From: Phoronis australis
Lineage: Eukaryota; Phoronida; Phoronidae
NCBI GenBank assembly: GCA_002633005.1
Contig: NMRA01000279.1
Span: 197,233-261,232, forward strand
Length of the DNA: 64,000 bases
Reading direction: 5' to 3'
Part shown: piece after piece, positions 60,501-64,000 of the stretch
How positions within the stretch are numbered: position 1 is the first letter of the stretch
How the letters are laid out: every line of letters starts with the position of its first letter
Translations under genes and position numbers: made by a program
Notes under the pieces: model-generated
Database searches by the model: none
What the model was told of the DNA's origin: nothing
The model's input: only the letters and a program-made list of their open reading frames with translations

Positions 60501-63500
60501 TATGTATATGCTCATTTACTGACCTATGCTGCTAACTGTACTATTCAACGCTGTTCTCACGGGATCGTCCACATTCATCAACATTTCTCAAGGGTGAAAA
60601 ATGTACATTGGAGGGGCGAGGTTTTTAAAATTTGTAAACTGTCAGATATTTTTTAGAAGTTCTCCATTGGGAGATGGGGAGTTCTGCCGAAATGGCACAT
60701 TCTTGTAAATGTTGAATGTGACAGATCGTACCTAAGATTTCAGTTGTATTGGATACTCATATAAATACACGAACAGAAATGAATCGGGTACTGAAAATAA
60801 GAAGTCTTGAAAGAAAATTTACGAAAATATGCATGTGCGTTTGTCTACATGAGAGCAAAAATGTTATCTCTCACATATTCCACCATTTTCTGTCTTGCAG
60901 CAGACACTTTTCTCATGAAGCAGACGAGCGAGACCACGACAGGTCGAAGGTCAATGCTTCCTGCTCCGCAACCAGACGCAGATGTGAACCTCTTCAGTTT
61001 GTTACGCCGGAACATTGGCAAAGATCTGTCCAAGATCTCCATGCCTGTCACTCTCAACGAACCTCTCAGCATGCTACAGGTTAGTCTCGTATGAAATCTT
61101 TTAAGGTTATGTTGGTCGGTAGAAAAATGCTCAAATGTGGCCATTTTTGGAACATCCTTTATGCACTGTTCTGTAAAACTCTCATAGAAATTGTTTTTTA
61201 ACCCTTGTCCTGCTGAGCCTCCATTCAGACCACTTTCCCTGTGTGCTGAGCTAAGTAGGTCACCACTTCTGCTGTACACTAGGCTGTTATGAAGGTCACC
61301 CAGACTAATGACCTAACAATTTTAAATTGGAAATTTGAAAGGGAAATGTTAATTTCACAGAAAAGAGGCCAACATAAAAGTTCTTCAGAATTTAGTGAAG
61401 ATTTTCACCGTATTTAAATCTTCATCATAGCCTTAACTGATTCACTGTCATCCTCTCAGGTCTGGCTCCAGCCCTGTAATGAAACTATGTGTTTACACTT
61501 CTATAAACCTGCCAGTATCTCCCAAACTAGGAATTACAGCCACATGGCTTGAATCAGAGAAATGCCTAGCGCAAGGTAAAGGTTACGTAATCCACTTTTG
61601 CTCAAATGTGGCTATATTTGGAACATCGTATCTCGAAAGTGGCTGATCGAATTTATGTTTAATTTTCACATTTCCATCCTTTATGCACTGTTCTGCAAAA
61701 CGCTTGTGGAAATTGTTTTTCAAGTAATCCACTTTTGCAAAATTGTTATTGAAAACAGGACTTAGAAAAAAATGAAAAGGTGTCTAAAACGAAAACTAAA
61801 TGATAACTTTGAATACTGTAACAGTATTTTTGAGATTTCATCTTGAATGTTAATATCAGTTAACAAAATTTAAAAAAATTTTTTTTTAGTTTAGGTACAA
61901 CTGTGTCCGTCTTTTTGATGAATTTCACTTAAAAGACATGGTCACGTATACTTTTCTATGAGAAAACGGACAAAATGTCATTTGTGTATTGTGACGGTCA
62001 GTTCTGCGTGCAGATTCTTTCCTCTTAATTCCATCTGAAAATGATGGGTCATGACATCTTGCCTTTGGAAGTGATAGCATCAAACATGTGTGTTAAAACT
62101 AAGCAACCTCGCTTCACGTTCATGCAGAATTGAGATGTGTGAAGGATGAAAGGGGAATATGAACAAATTTGCAAATTGGAAGTTTCGTGATTCCTTATTT
62201 CATCAAAGTGTAGACCTAGGTCACCTTGTCAGTGTTGTGAACAATAAAACTGGCATCAGCATTATAAATGATGTCAATTTCAGCTAAAATCATTTTTTAA
62301 ACTGTAACTAGATGTACGATATGTGTACACGTATCAGTTAATGCAATGCAACTTCCGATAGAAAGAGTGACTGACAGGTGGTGTATTGGTCGTTGGCATT
62401 TGTTCTGCGGTGCACCTTTTAAGGATACTAGAAGGTTTGCTTACCATTTATTACATAAAATTATGAACAGGCTGGAAAAGATGTTAGCTTTAGTTCCACT
62501 TCATAAGGTTACTAGTAAAGTGTCCTTCATGACAGACGGCAGTTATGACGGTCAATTCCACTTACACTCAACCGTCATAGCATGAAATTCCATTCGCTCT
62601 CAGCCATCTCGATGCAGAATAACGGGTCATTTTGTCCATTTCTTTTGTACTGTAAACTGTATAGTTTGGTAGATATTTGTCTGAATACACTCAGTTGCTG
62701 GTGAAGTCCATTGCACCAATAACCCCTTAATAACAGCACAATTTACTGGCGAACTACTTTCAATCTGTCATGTGTTTTTTTGTTGTAGTTGATCTGTGAA
62801 GAACTAGAATATAGTGATCTGCTGGATCGGGCCAATGAGCTGCAAGATCCTCACGAGCAGATGGTAAGTAAAAAGCAGACGATAATGAATGTGCCATGGA
62901 CTCACGTCTGCCAAAACTGCAAACATTTTGTTGACAGATTTTCTGACTTTGCCCTTATCTGATCTCGTGAAACAGGCTGAGTCATCCGTAGACTGATTTT
63001 TAGGCAGACGTTAAAAAACAGATGGACTCTTTGAGAAACATCCATGTAGTATTTTCATAGTTTTGATGGATTTGCTGTTTAATACATGAGAAGGCAATTA
63101 TAGTTTTGTGCAAAGCGTCTCAAGTATGCTCCTCCTTATACTCAGAAAAATGTCTCTTTCATCTTCGGATCAAAGGGTCACCCTTGCATCAACTCTGCAA
63201 ACATCAGTCAAAGTTCATATGCAATATGGCAGAAAAATGACAATTCATTTTGCCAAAGTTCTCAACAAAATAAACAAGAAAGATTTACTTTGTTCTCAGC
63301 TTGTTAAATAACATTCGTCAAAAAATTGAGCATGTGCAGCAATGTAGGAAACCTTTCAAAAATAGGAAAATGCTAATTTGGAAAAGTGTTCGTTCAAAAT
63401 TGAAAGTTGTTCGTGATGTTGTCACACTGTCTTCCCTCAGGTGTATATAGCAGCGTTTGCTGTCAGTGCCTACGCCTGTACGTACTACAGAGCAGGCACT

Positions 63501-63578
63501 AAGCCTTTCAACCCTATATTGGGAGAAACGTTCGACATGGAGCGAGATGATATGGGATGGAAGTTCATAGCTGAACAG
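33483..63578 (+). CDS. ORP3/6/7-like oxysterol-binding-protein-related lipid transfer protein (3' end outside window)
   Basis: Long-form ORPs exchange sterols, PI4P or phosphatidylserine at ER-plasma-membrane contacts. Seventeen coding exons with matching phases give about 713 residues, counting the duplicated exon once. In order: an acidic and basic N-terminus; a PH domain (about 84-180) with [17 protein letters not shown] and [11 protein letters not shown]; conserved RRIDLDAED and [17 protein letters not shown], exactly as in human ORP3/6; a Ser-rich linker (289-362); a coiled coil (about 415-510); a FFAT-like EYFDTIE (527-533); then from about 612 the ORD, with [36 protein letters not shown] and [11 protein letters not shown]. 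The last visible codons are EQ, so the VSHHPP fingerprint and the remaining roughly 300 residues lie beyond the edge. A minus-strand kinase-like gene is nested in the intron at 41559-48616. The start ATG lies 4 bases after an acceptor, so at least one upstream exon exists. Confidence 0.93.
34898..35098 (+). CDS. ORP exon 2: start of PH domain
   Basis: Sixty-seven codons, phase 0 on both sides (TTACAG acceptor, GTTAGT donor). It encodes an acidic DDSDEDFEL segment, then [12 protein letters not shown], then the first PH strand [17 protein letters not shown]. These match the family's WE(V/I)(V/I)EGL and KKRKWPLKGWHKR. The 3.8-kb intron after it contains the tRNA-like foldback at 36623-36864 and two diverged repeat blocks near 37.6 and 38.0 kb. 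Confidence 0.93.
36623..36864. repeat. Terminal-inverted-repeat element with a tRNA-like core
   Basis: The 35-base ends at 36623-36657 (CTGGTCTGCACACCACCTGT..) and 36830-36864 are reverse complements with one mismatch. Read on the minus strand, the inside contains GGTCCTGGGTTTGAGTCCAG, a close match to a tRNA T-arm and B box, preceded by AGCAGAA. This looks like a TIR element that carries or flanks a tRNA-derived SINE segment. Confidence 0.75.
37500..38110 (+). repeat. Two diverged direct repeats in an ORP intron
   Basis: The phrases GAGCATGGTTTCCTGCTTC, GCCATCAAGCTTAAAATTGG and AATACCCGGTTACCATGG around 37576-37670 recur around 37940-38095 as AATACCTGGTTACTATGG, GAGCATGGTCGTCTGCTTC and GCCATCAAACCTAAAATTCC. 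It is not coding. A family C foldback copy (37776-37912) sits between them. Confidence 0.6.
37776..37912. repeat. Foldback family C, degenerate copy
   Basis: GTTCAATAACGCTAAGACTT on the left mirrors GAGGTCTTACTGTTTCTGAA on the right. The inside matches 40535-40672, including CACATGATTTCACTTAAAAT against CACGTGTTCTCATTTCAAAT. Confidence 0.65.
38874..38927 (+). CDS. ORP exon 3: PH domain strand
   Basis: Eighteen codons, [18 protein letters not shown], between TTATTCACAG and GTAAGT, phase 0 on both sides. It aligns with human ORP3/6 RFF.LD.G.LKY.K. The 409-base intron after it is mostly a fragment of repeat family E. Confidence 0.93.
39035..39200 (+). repeat. Family E repeat, fragment
   Basis: TGTTCCTATTGAGCATGC, CTCCCTAGAGACTGTATTTA, CCCTTGTATCTGCGCTGTAT and GGTGGGCTCATATCAATACT match the end of the 45890-46440 copy in the same order. 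Confidence 0.6.
39337..39450 (+). CDS. ORP exon 4: PH domain
   Basis: Thirty-eight codons beginning [14 protein letters not shown] and ending [15 protein letters not shown], phase 0, between TTTTCAG and GTATGT. IQKGK.HG and RIDLD.E..YHLK are the same as in human ORP6. The intron after it (776 bases) contains an inverted-repeat fragment at 39597-39702. Confidence 0.95.
39597..39702 (+). repeat. Dispersed MITE-like family G, copy 1
   Basis: GGTCAGTGAAAGTAGTTC, TTTGTGAACCCCGCTTATTA, GTCATACAACTGTCCCAG and AACACAGCTTAACAATGGG match the reverse complement of 59945-60075 in order. Confidence 0.7.
40227..40362 (+). CDS. ORP exon 5: end of PH domain
   Basis: [20 protein letters not shown] and then [20 protein letters not shown], ending in phase 1 at GTATGT. 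It corresponds to the C-terminal PH helix (human ORP6 .FD.WVSKLRHHRLYRQNE). The acceptor TGTGCTTAAG is weak, with a poor pyrimidine tract. The 523-base intron after it holds foldback family C. Confidence 0.93.
40535..40672. repeat. Foldback family C, full copy
   Basis: GTTCAGTAGCGTTAGGACCT at the left mirrors GAGGTCCTAGCGTTACTGAA at the right. It is about 138 bp with no frame. A second copy lies at 37776-37912. Confidence 0.8.
40886..41032 (+). CDS. ORP exon 6: linker
   Basis: This exon starts and ends in phase 1 (TTTTCAG, GTGAGT). It encodes [40 protein letters not shown] and MGIELCNK. In the family this part follows the PH domain and contains a conserved W..D segment; here SAWSMD. The 428-base intron after it holds nothing recognised. 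Confidence 0.9.
41461..41558 (+). CDS. ORP exon 7: linker helix
   Basis: After TTTGTTTCTAG the frame completes Asp and reads [20 protein letters not shown], then [12 protein letters not shown], with donor GTAGGT in phase 0. It matches the ORP3/6 region around the helical L..LQ..L. The intron that follows is about 7 kb and hosts the minus-strand CHK-kinase-like gene. Confidence 0.9.
41575..41785. repeat. Minisatellite, 24 bp unit
   Basis: Units of the form GTCTTGAAGGTCGTATGGTTTAAT repeat about eight times, with one unit carrying an 8-base insertion. Because 24 is divisible by 3, both strands show an open frame with 8-residue repeats; this does not indicate a gene. Confidence 0.9.
42245..42340 (+). 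repeat. Dispersed repeat family F copy
   Basis: AATGTTTTAAGCCTCAGAAA..GAAAAATGGAAGTTTTAGCC and ATTATTTCCGTCCCAAATTT match 21860-21960, 50270-50390 and 52827-52947 (ATTATTTTTGTCC(A/G)AAATTTGTGAG). Just upstream, 42100-42160 is shared in reverse with 44490-44550. Confidence 0.55.
42743..43884 (-). CDS. CHK-kinase-like gene, exon 2
   Basis: The acceptor is CCCACAG on the minus strand. The exon carries the kinase-like core from [12 protein letters not shown] to the stop codon after KWAIEDGLI. Reading is open for 380 codons, the longest in the window. A possible AATAAA on the minus strand lies at 42406-42401. Confidence 0.93.
42743..45312 (-). CDS. CHK-kinase-like (EcKinase/DUF1679 family) protein, 2 exons
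   Basis: This family belongs to the aminoglycoside/choline-kinase fold. Insect members phosphorylate ecdysteroids, but the substrate here is unknown. Exon 1 is 45312-45180 and exon 2 is 43884-42743, joined in phase 1 across a 1.3-kb intron. The product of 424 residues is full length for the family. The junction restores [19 protein letters not shown], the classic start of the domain. Visible landmarks: LIIK with the likely ATP-binding Lys (about 74), [11 protein letters not shown], the hinge MIAMNDL, and VKLVDFQ with the metal-binding Asp (292-294). The usual HGDxWxxN loop reads RDCTHRN (267-273): the Asp is kept but His-Gly is lost. The ATG at 45312 has a strong context (AAAATGG); an in-frame ATG lies upstream at 45372. 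The gene is wholly inside an ORP intron on the opposite strand. Confidence 0.9.
45180..45312 (-). CDS. CHK-kinase-like gene, exon 1
   Basis: [20 protein letters not shown], then [20 protein letters not shown], then ATKP, before donor GTAGGTGG, ending in phase 1. The PATKPG end joins the ENLLSK of exon 2, which supports the splice. Confidence 0.85.
45890..46440 (+). repeat. Family E degenerate repeat
   Basis: TTCCTACTGGGAAGAGCATA, GCTGACAATGGTTTGTGGAT, CTGCTGTGGCACGCCCTAAT and CGCCCCCTAGAGGCCATTTT recur at a spacing of about 170 and match 25690-26790. The tail CCCTTGTATCTATGAAATAG..GATGGGCTGTGGGTGTATAT is shared with 39035-39200. Confidence 0.6.
46441..48138 (+). other. ORP intron section, nothing recognised
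   Basis: This is non-coding sequence between a family E repeat and a family B element. Open frames such as 46873-47190 have no recognisable product. Confidence 0.6.
48139..48364. repeat. Inverted-repeat element family B, copy 2
   Basis: GGCTAAGACAAATCGTAAAT through TAAATCAGTTTCTTGGAACG follows 15588-15826 in order, including AAGAAAGAGATCTT and TTAAGTTTTGTCTTAATTTT-like parts. Confidence 0.75.
48617..48781 (+). CDS. ORP exon 8 (first copy): Ser-rich linker
   Basis: Fifty-five codons, [20 protein letters not shown] and [16 protein letters not shown], then a Ser/Gly-rich tract ending GSTNL, phase 0 on both sides (TTTTCAG, GTGAGT). It is low-complexity, basic then Ser-rich, and likely phosphorylated. 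An almost identical exon lies at 51327-51491. Confidence 0.88.
49290..49372 (+). repeat. tRNA-derived SINE fragment
   Basis: GGGTTCGATTCCGTGCTGGG includes a perfect B-box-like GGTTCGATTCC. GCTCCACCAGTGGAGTATTG precedes it. The matching sequence in the second copy (near 51995-52070) reads GGGTTTGATTCC. It does not fold into a complete tRNA as far as I can see. Confidence 0.5.
50776..50808 (+). CDS. Candidate ORP micro-exon (first copy)
   Basis: After a good pyrimidine tract and CATTGCACAG come 11 codons, [11 protein letters not shown], then GTGACT, in phase 0. It would fit in frame between the Ser-rich exon and the one at 53954. The donor is only moderate. The second copy at 53333 is identical. 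Confidence 0.35.
50991..50991. other. Single N marking a contig join
   Basis: The sequence to the right re-starts in the middle of the family B element that was already crossed at 48284. The base left of the N continues elsewhere at 53548. Confidence 0.85.
51327..51491 (+). CDS. ORP exon 8 (second copy)
   Basis: It encodes exactly the same 55 residues as 48617-48781. The four base changes seen (CCA/CCG, GGA/GGC, GCG/GCA, TCA/TCG) are all synonymous. Splice sites are intact (CTTCAG, GTGAGT) and phase is 0. It is most likely the other allele of one exon; if real, both could be joined in tandem or chosen alternatively. Confidence 0.75.
53333..53365 (+). CDS. Candidate ORP micro-exon (second copy)
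   Basis: Same [11 protein letters not shown] micro-exon as at 50776, in the copy that is continuous with downstream exons. See that entry for the evidence. Confidence 0.35.
53954..54010 (+). CDS. ORP exon 9: basic linker
   Basis: Nineteen codons, [19 protein letters not shown], between TGTTTCACAG and GTAAGT, phase 0 on both sides. The Arg/Ser-rich RERRHTL is a plausible phosphorylation site. The intron that follows is 2.5 kb; apart from an ATACA microsatellite nothing is recognised in it. Confidence 0.8.
56210..56289. repeat. ATACA pentanucleotide microsatellite
   Basis: This is an imperfect run of AATAC/ACAAT units with interruptions. Confidence 0.9.
56512..56728 (+). CDS. ORP exon 10: linker and start of coiled coil
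   Basis: Reads [20 protein letters not shown], then [20 protein letters not shown] and [10 protein letters not shown], ending [18 protein letters not shown]. It starts in phase 0 after TTTTCTAG and ends in phase 1 at GTGAGA. The SNPNL motif is also found in vertebrate ORP3/6/7 linkers. The 312-base intron after it holds nothing recognised. Confidence 0.9.
57041..57177 (+). CDS. ORP exon 11: coiled coil
   Basis: Completes Val, then [20 protein letters not shown] and [20 protein letters not shown] and QQVSE, with donor GTGAGT in phase 0. It matches the ORP coiled coil with its embedded TPG. The 3' end of the exon and its donor seem to be the source of the minisatellite just downstream. Confidence 0.92.
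57241..57530. repeat. Minisatellite of about 74 bp derived from an exon-intron junction
   Basis: GATGAGTTGATGGAGAGGGG, CGGGGTTACACTCCACC, GTTGTACATGCATGGGTTA and GTAATTGTCAG repeat about three to four times. The order matches the end of exon 11 plus its intron start (CCAGGATATGTGCATGGGCT, GTGTCAGAGGTGAGTAGG, GGGTTGGCGTTACAC). Extra GAG|GTGAGT donor-like sites occur at 57297 and 57519. Confidence 0.7.
57736..57828 (+). CDS. ORP exon 12: coiled coil end
   Basis: [20 protein letters not shown] and then [11 protein letters not shown], phase 0, between TTTTTCAG and GTAAGC. It corresponds to the family's L.QN.EL..RLRRIH.E. The 481-base intron after it holds nothing recognised. Confidence 0.93.
58310..58441 (+). 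CDS. ORP exon 13: FFAT-like motif
   Basis: [20 protein letters not shown], then [20 protein letters not shown] and SSSE, phase 0. EYFDTIE at 58355-58375 fits the FFAT consensus EFFDAxE (Tyr for Phe, Thr for Ala), with Ser/Thr and acidic residues around it. It occupies the place of the SEFFDA motif of human ORP3. It is expected to bind VAP proteins on the ER. Confidence 0.93.
58979..59087. repeat. Palindromic MITE-like element, full copy
   Basis: The left arm AATGGTCTGATATAACGTGC..TTTGAGAACCAG mirrors the right arm CTGGTTCTCAAA..GGGCACGTTATATCAGACTA. Arms are about 40 bp. A truncated reverse copy is at 27486-27583. Confidence 0.85.
59228..59297. repeat. Perfect 21-bp inverted repeat
   Basis: CTGGCTAAGACATCTGATTG(G) at 59228-59248 and its exact complement at 59277-59297 flank a 28-base loop. 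Confidence 0.85.
59429..59696. repeat. Foldback element of about 268 bp
   Basis: GACTGCTAAAATTCAAATTA at the left mirrors CTTTGAATTTTAGCTGTCTT at the right. The inner arms GTCATGATCTTTGATC and GGATCAAAGATCATAAAT also pair. The middle is unique. Confidence 0.7.
59765..59846 (+). CDS. ORP exon 14: acidic linker
   Basis: Encodes [20 protein letters not shown] and DETLIQT, ending in phase 1 at GTGAGT; acceptor TTTTTGCAG. This strongly acidic stretch precedes the ORD, as in ORP3. The intron before it (1.3 kb) holds three inverted-repeat elements. Confidence 0.9.
59945..60075 (-). repeat. Dispersed MITE-like family G, copy 2
   Basis: The reverse complement reads GGTCAGTGAAAGTAGTTCCT, TGTGAACCCTGTTCTTAGTC and ATACAACCCTCCCAGT..AACACAGTTTAACAAAGGG, matching 39597-39702. 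Its two ends (AGTAGTTCCTCAGTCAGGAT and AAGGAACTACTTTCACTGAC) are also partly inverted. Confidence 0.7.
60901..61079 (+). CDS. ORP exon 15: start of the ORD with the lid
   Basis: Encodes [57 protein letters not shown] and LQ, phase 1 to phase 0. NIGKDLS and MP..LNEPL are core ORD signatures covering the lid and the first strands. The acceptor is a tandem CAG/CAG: using 60901 gives Thr-Asp, using 60904 gives Asn, both in frame. Confidence 0.95.
61115..61965 (+). repeat. Dispersed repeat family D, copies 3 and 4
   Basis: CAAATGTGGCCATTTTTGGA..CCTTTATGCACTGTTCTGTA at 61130 is repeated at 61608-61690 with the fuller element. That element includes TGGAAATTGTTTTTCAAGTA, AACTAAATGATAACTTTGAA, TACTGTAACAGTATTTTTGA and GACATGGTCACGT, as in 30755-31150. 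Confidence 0.6.
61966..62788 (+). other. ORP intron section, nothing recognised
   Basis: This is the remainder of the 1.7-kb intron between exons 15 and 16. GACGGTCAGTTCTGCGTG near 61993 and GACGGTCAATTCCACTT near 62547 are weakly similar. The frame 62346-62585 matches nothing I know. Confidence 0.6.
62789..62863 (+). CDS. ORP exon 16: ORD
   Basis: [20 protein letters not shown] and PHEQM between TTGTTGTAG and GTAAGT, phase 0. It matches human ORP3 (LCEEMEYSELLDKA...DPYERM) closely. The 577-base intron after it shows only a short repeat-like stretch near 63190-63260. Confidence 0.95.
63441..63578 (+). CDS. ORP exon 17: ORD core
   Basis: [40 protein letters not shown] and KFIAEQ, phase 0, donor [16 protein letters not shown] is the hallmark ORD turn. 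The exon ends on EQ, so the intron splits the EQVSHHPP fingerprint. The expected next exon (VSHHPPI) is not present before the window ends. Confidence 0.96.
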
Positions 63579-64000
63579 GTATCTTAGCCATGCCAGTTAA
63601 CATATACTAGGAAATGAAAATGTTCATGTGAGGGTTGGAATCGGCTTTACCAGCCATTTAGTGGTGAATTGGGCAAAGTTGAATTGTGTTTATATTGAAG
63701 GCAACGTCAGCCCTGGAGTTCTGTGCCTTCTGCTGTCACGGGGATGGTCTGGGGAGGGGATTAATGCACCAGCATATCCCCAATGATCCTGTCCGTGACA
63801 GGTATTTCAGGTATTACAGGTATGAAGGTATTTAACATTTAATTGTTGTCTGTATAAGTACTGAATTTTAAGAAATGCTCATCCCTGTAAAATATAATAA
63901 AATTTAGGTACATGGATGCACGTGTGCATGTGTGCAGGTGTGTGCGCATGATGTTTCTGTTTTGTTCCAAAGATGCATTATATTTTCATTGATGTACGAA
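63579..64000 (+). other. Start of the next ORP intron
   Basis: No acceptor followed by VSHHPP is seen. A short TG/CATG-rich stretch lies near 63920-63950. Confidence 0.75.

Noticed and set aside
1-64000. CRISPR array, operon, phage or integrated virus
   Set aside because: Repeats are microsatellites, minisatellites and foldbacks. Genes are spliced, and no capsid, polymerase, integrase or transposase frame was seen.

Overview
The window is AT-rich animal genomic DNA with large introns, no operons and many short inverted-repeat and microsatellite elements. Splice sites follow GT..AG and exon phases are consistent. The gene content (a long-form oxysterol-binding-protein-related protein, a CHK-kinase-like gene and a quiver-like Ly6 gene) together with signs of high heterozygosity fit a marine invertebrate. 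A non-vertebrate deuterostome (hemichordate, echinoderm or amphioxus) is my best guess, but this sequence alone does not prove it.

Layout. (1) 1-13.6 kb, plus strand: a small secreted Ly6/uPAR-domain gene of the quiver/sleepless type. Three phase-1-linked exons are visible (5643-5690, 12098-12223, 13343-13572). They encode ten cysteines and a hydrophobic tail typical of a GPI signal. The signal-peptide start exon was not found. A CAT-repeat microsatellite in its last intron contains a 223-base N gap. (2) 13.6-33 kb: no convincing complete gene. The region is packed with foldback elements, tRNA-like SINE pieces, tandem repeats and dispersed repeats. An orphan signal-peptide-like exon lies at 22306-22363. 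(3) 33.5 kb to the right edge, plus strand: one large gene for an ORP3/6/7-like lipid-transfer protein. I placed 17 coding exons (18 if the near-identical copy at 51327-51491 is counted), encoding an N-terminal PH domain, a Ser-rich linker, a coiled coil, a FFAT-type motif and the start of the sterol/PI4P-binding ORD. The gene runs off the window just before the EQVSHHPP fingerprint is completed. (4) Nested on the minus strand inside one ORP intron (42743-45312) is a complete two-exon CHK-kinase-like gene whose usual HGD catalytic motif is altered.

The most important caution is that 48284-50990 is repeated at 50993-53547 with a single N between the copies, and the duplicated exon differs only by synonymous changes. 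This looks like two haplotype contigs joined end to end rather than a real exon duplication. No transposase, reverse transcriptase, rRNA, complete tRNA or CRISPR array was recognised. I did not find a clear novel molecular system. The best leads are the nested kinase-like gene, a possible overlapping upstream ORF at the ORP start, a minisatellite that copies an exon-intron junction and its splice donor, and several families of snap-back elements, one enclosing a tRNA-like core.
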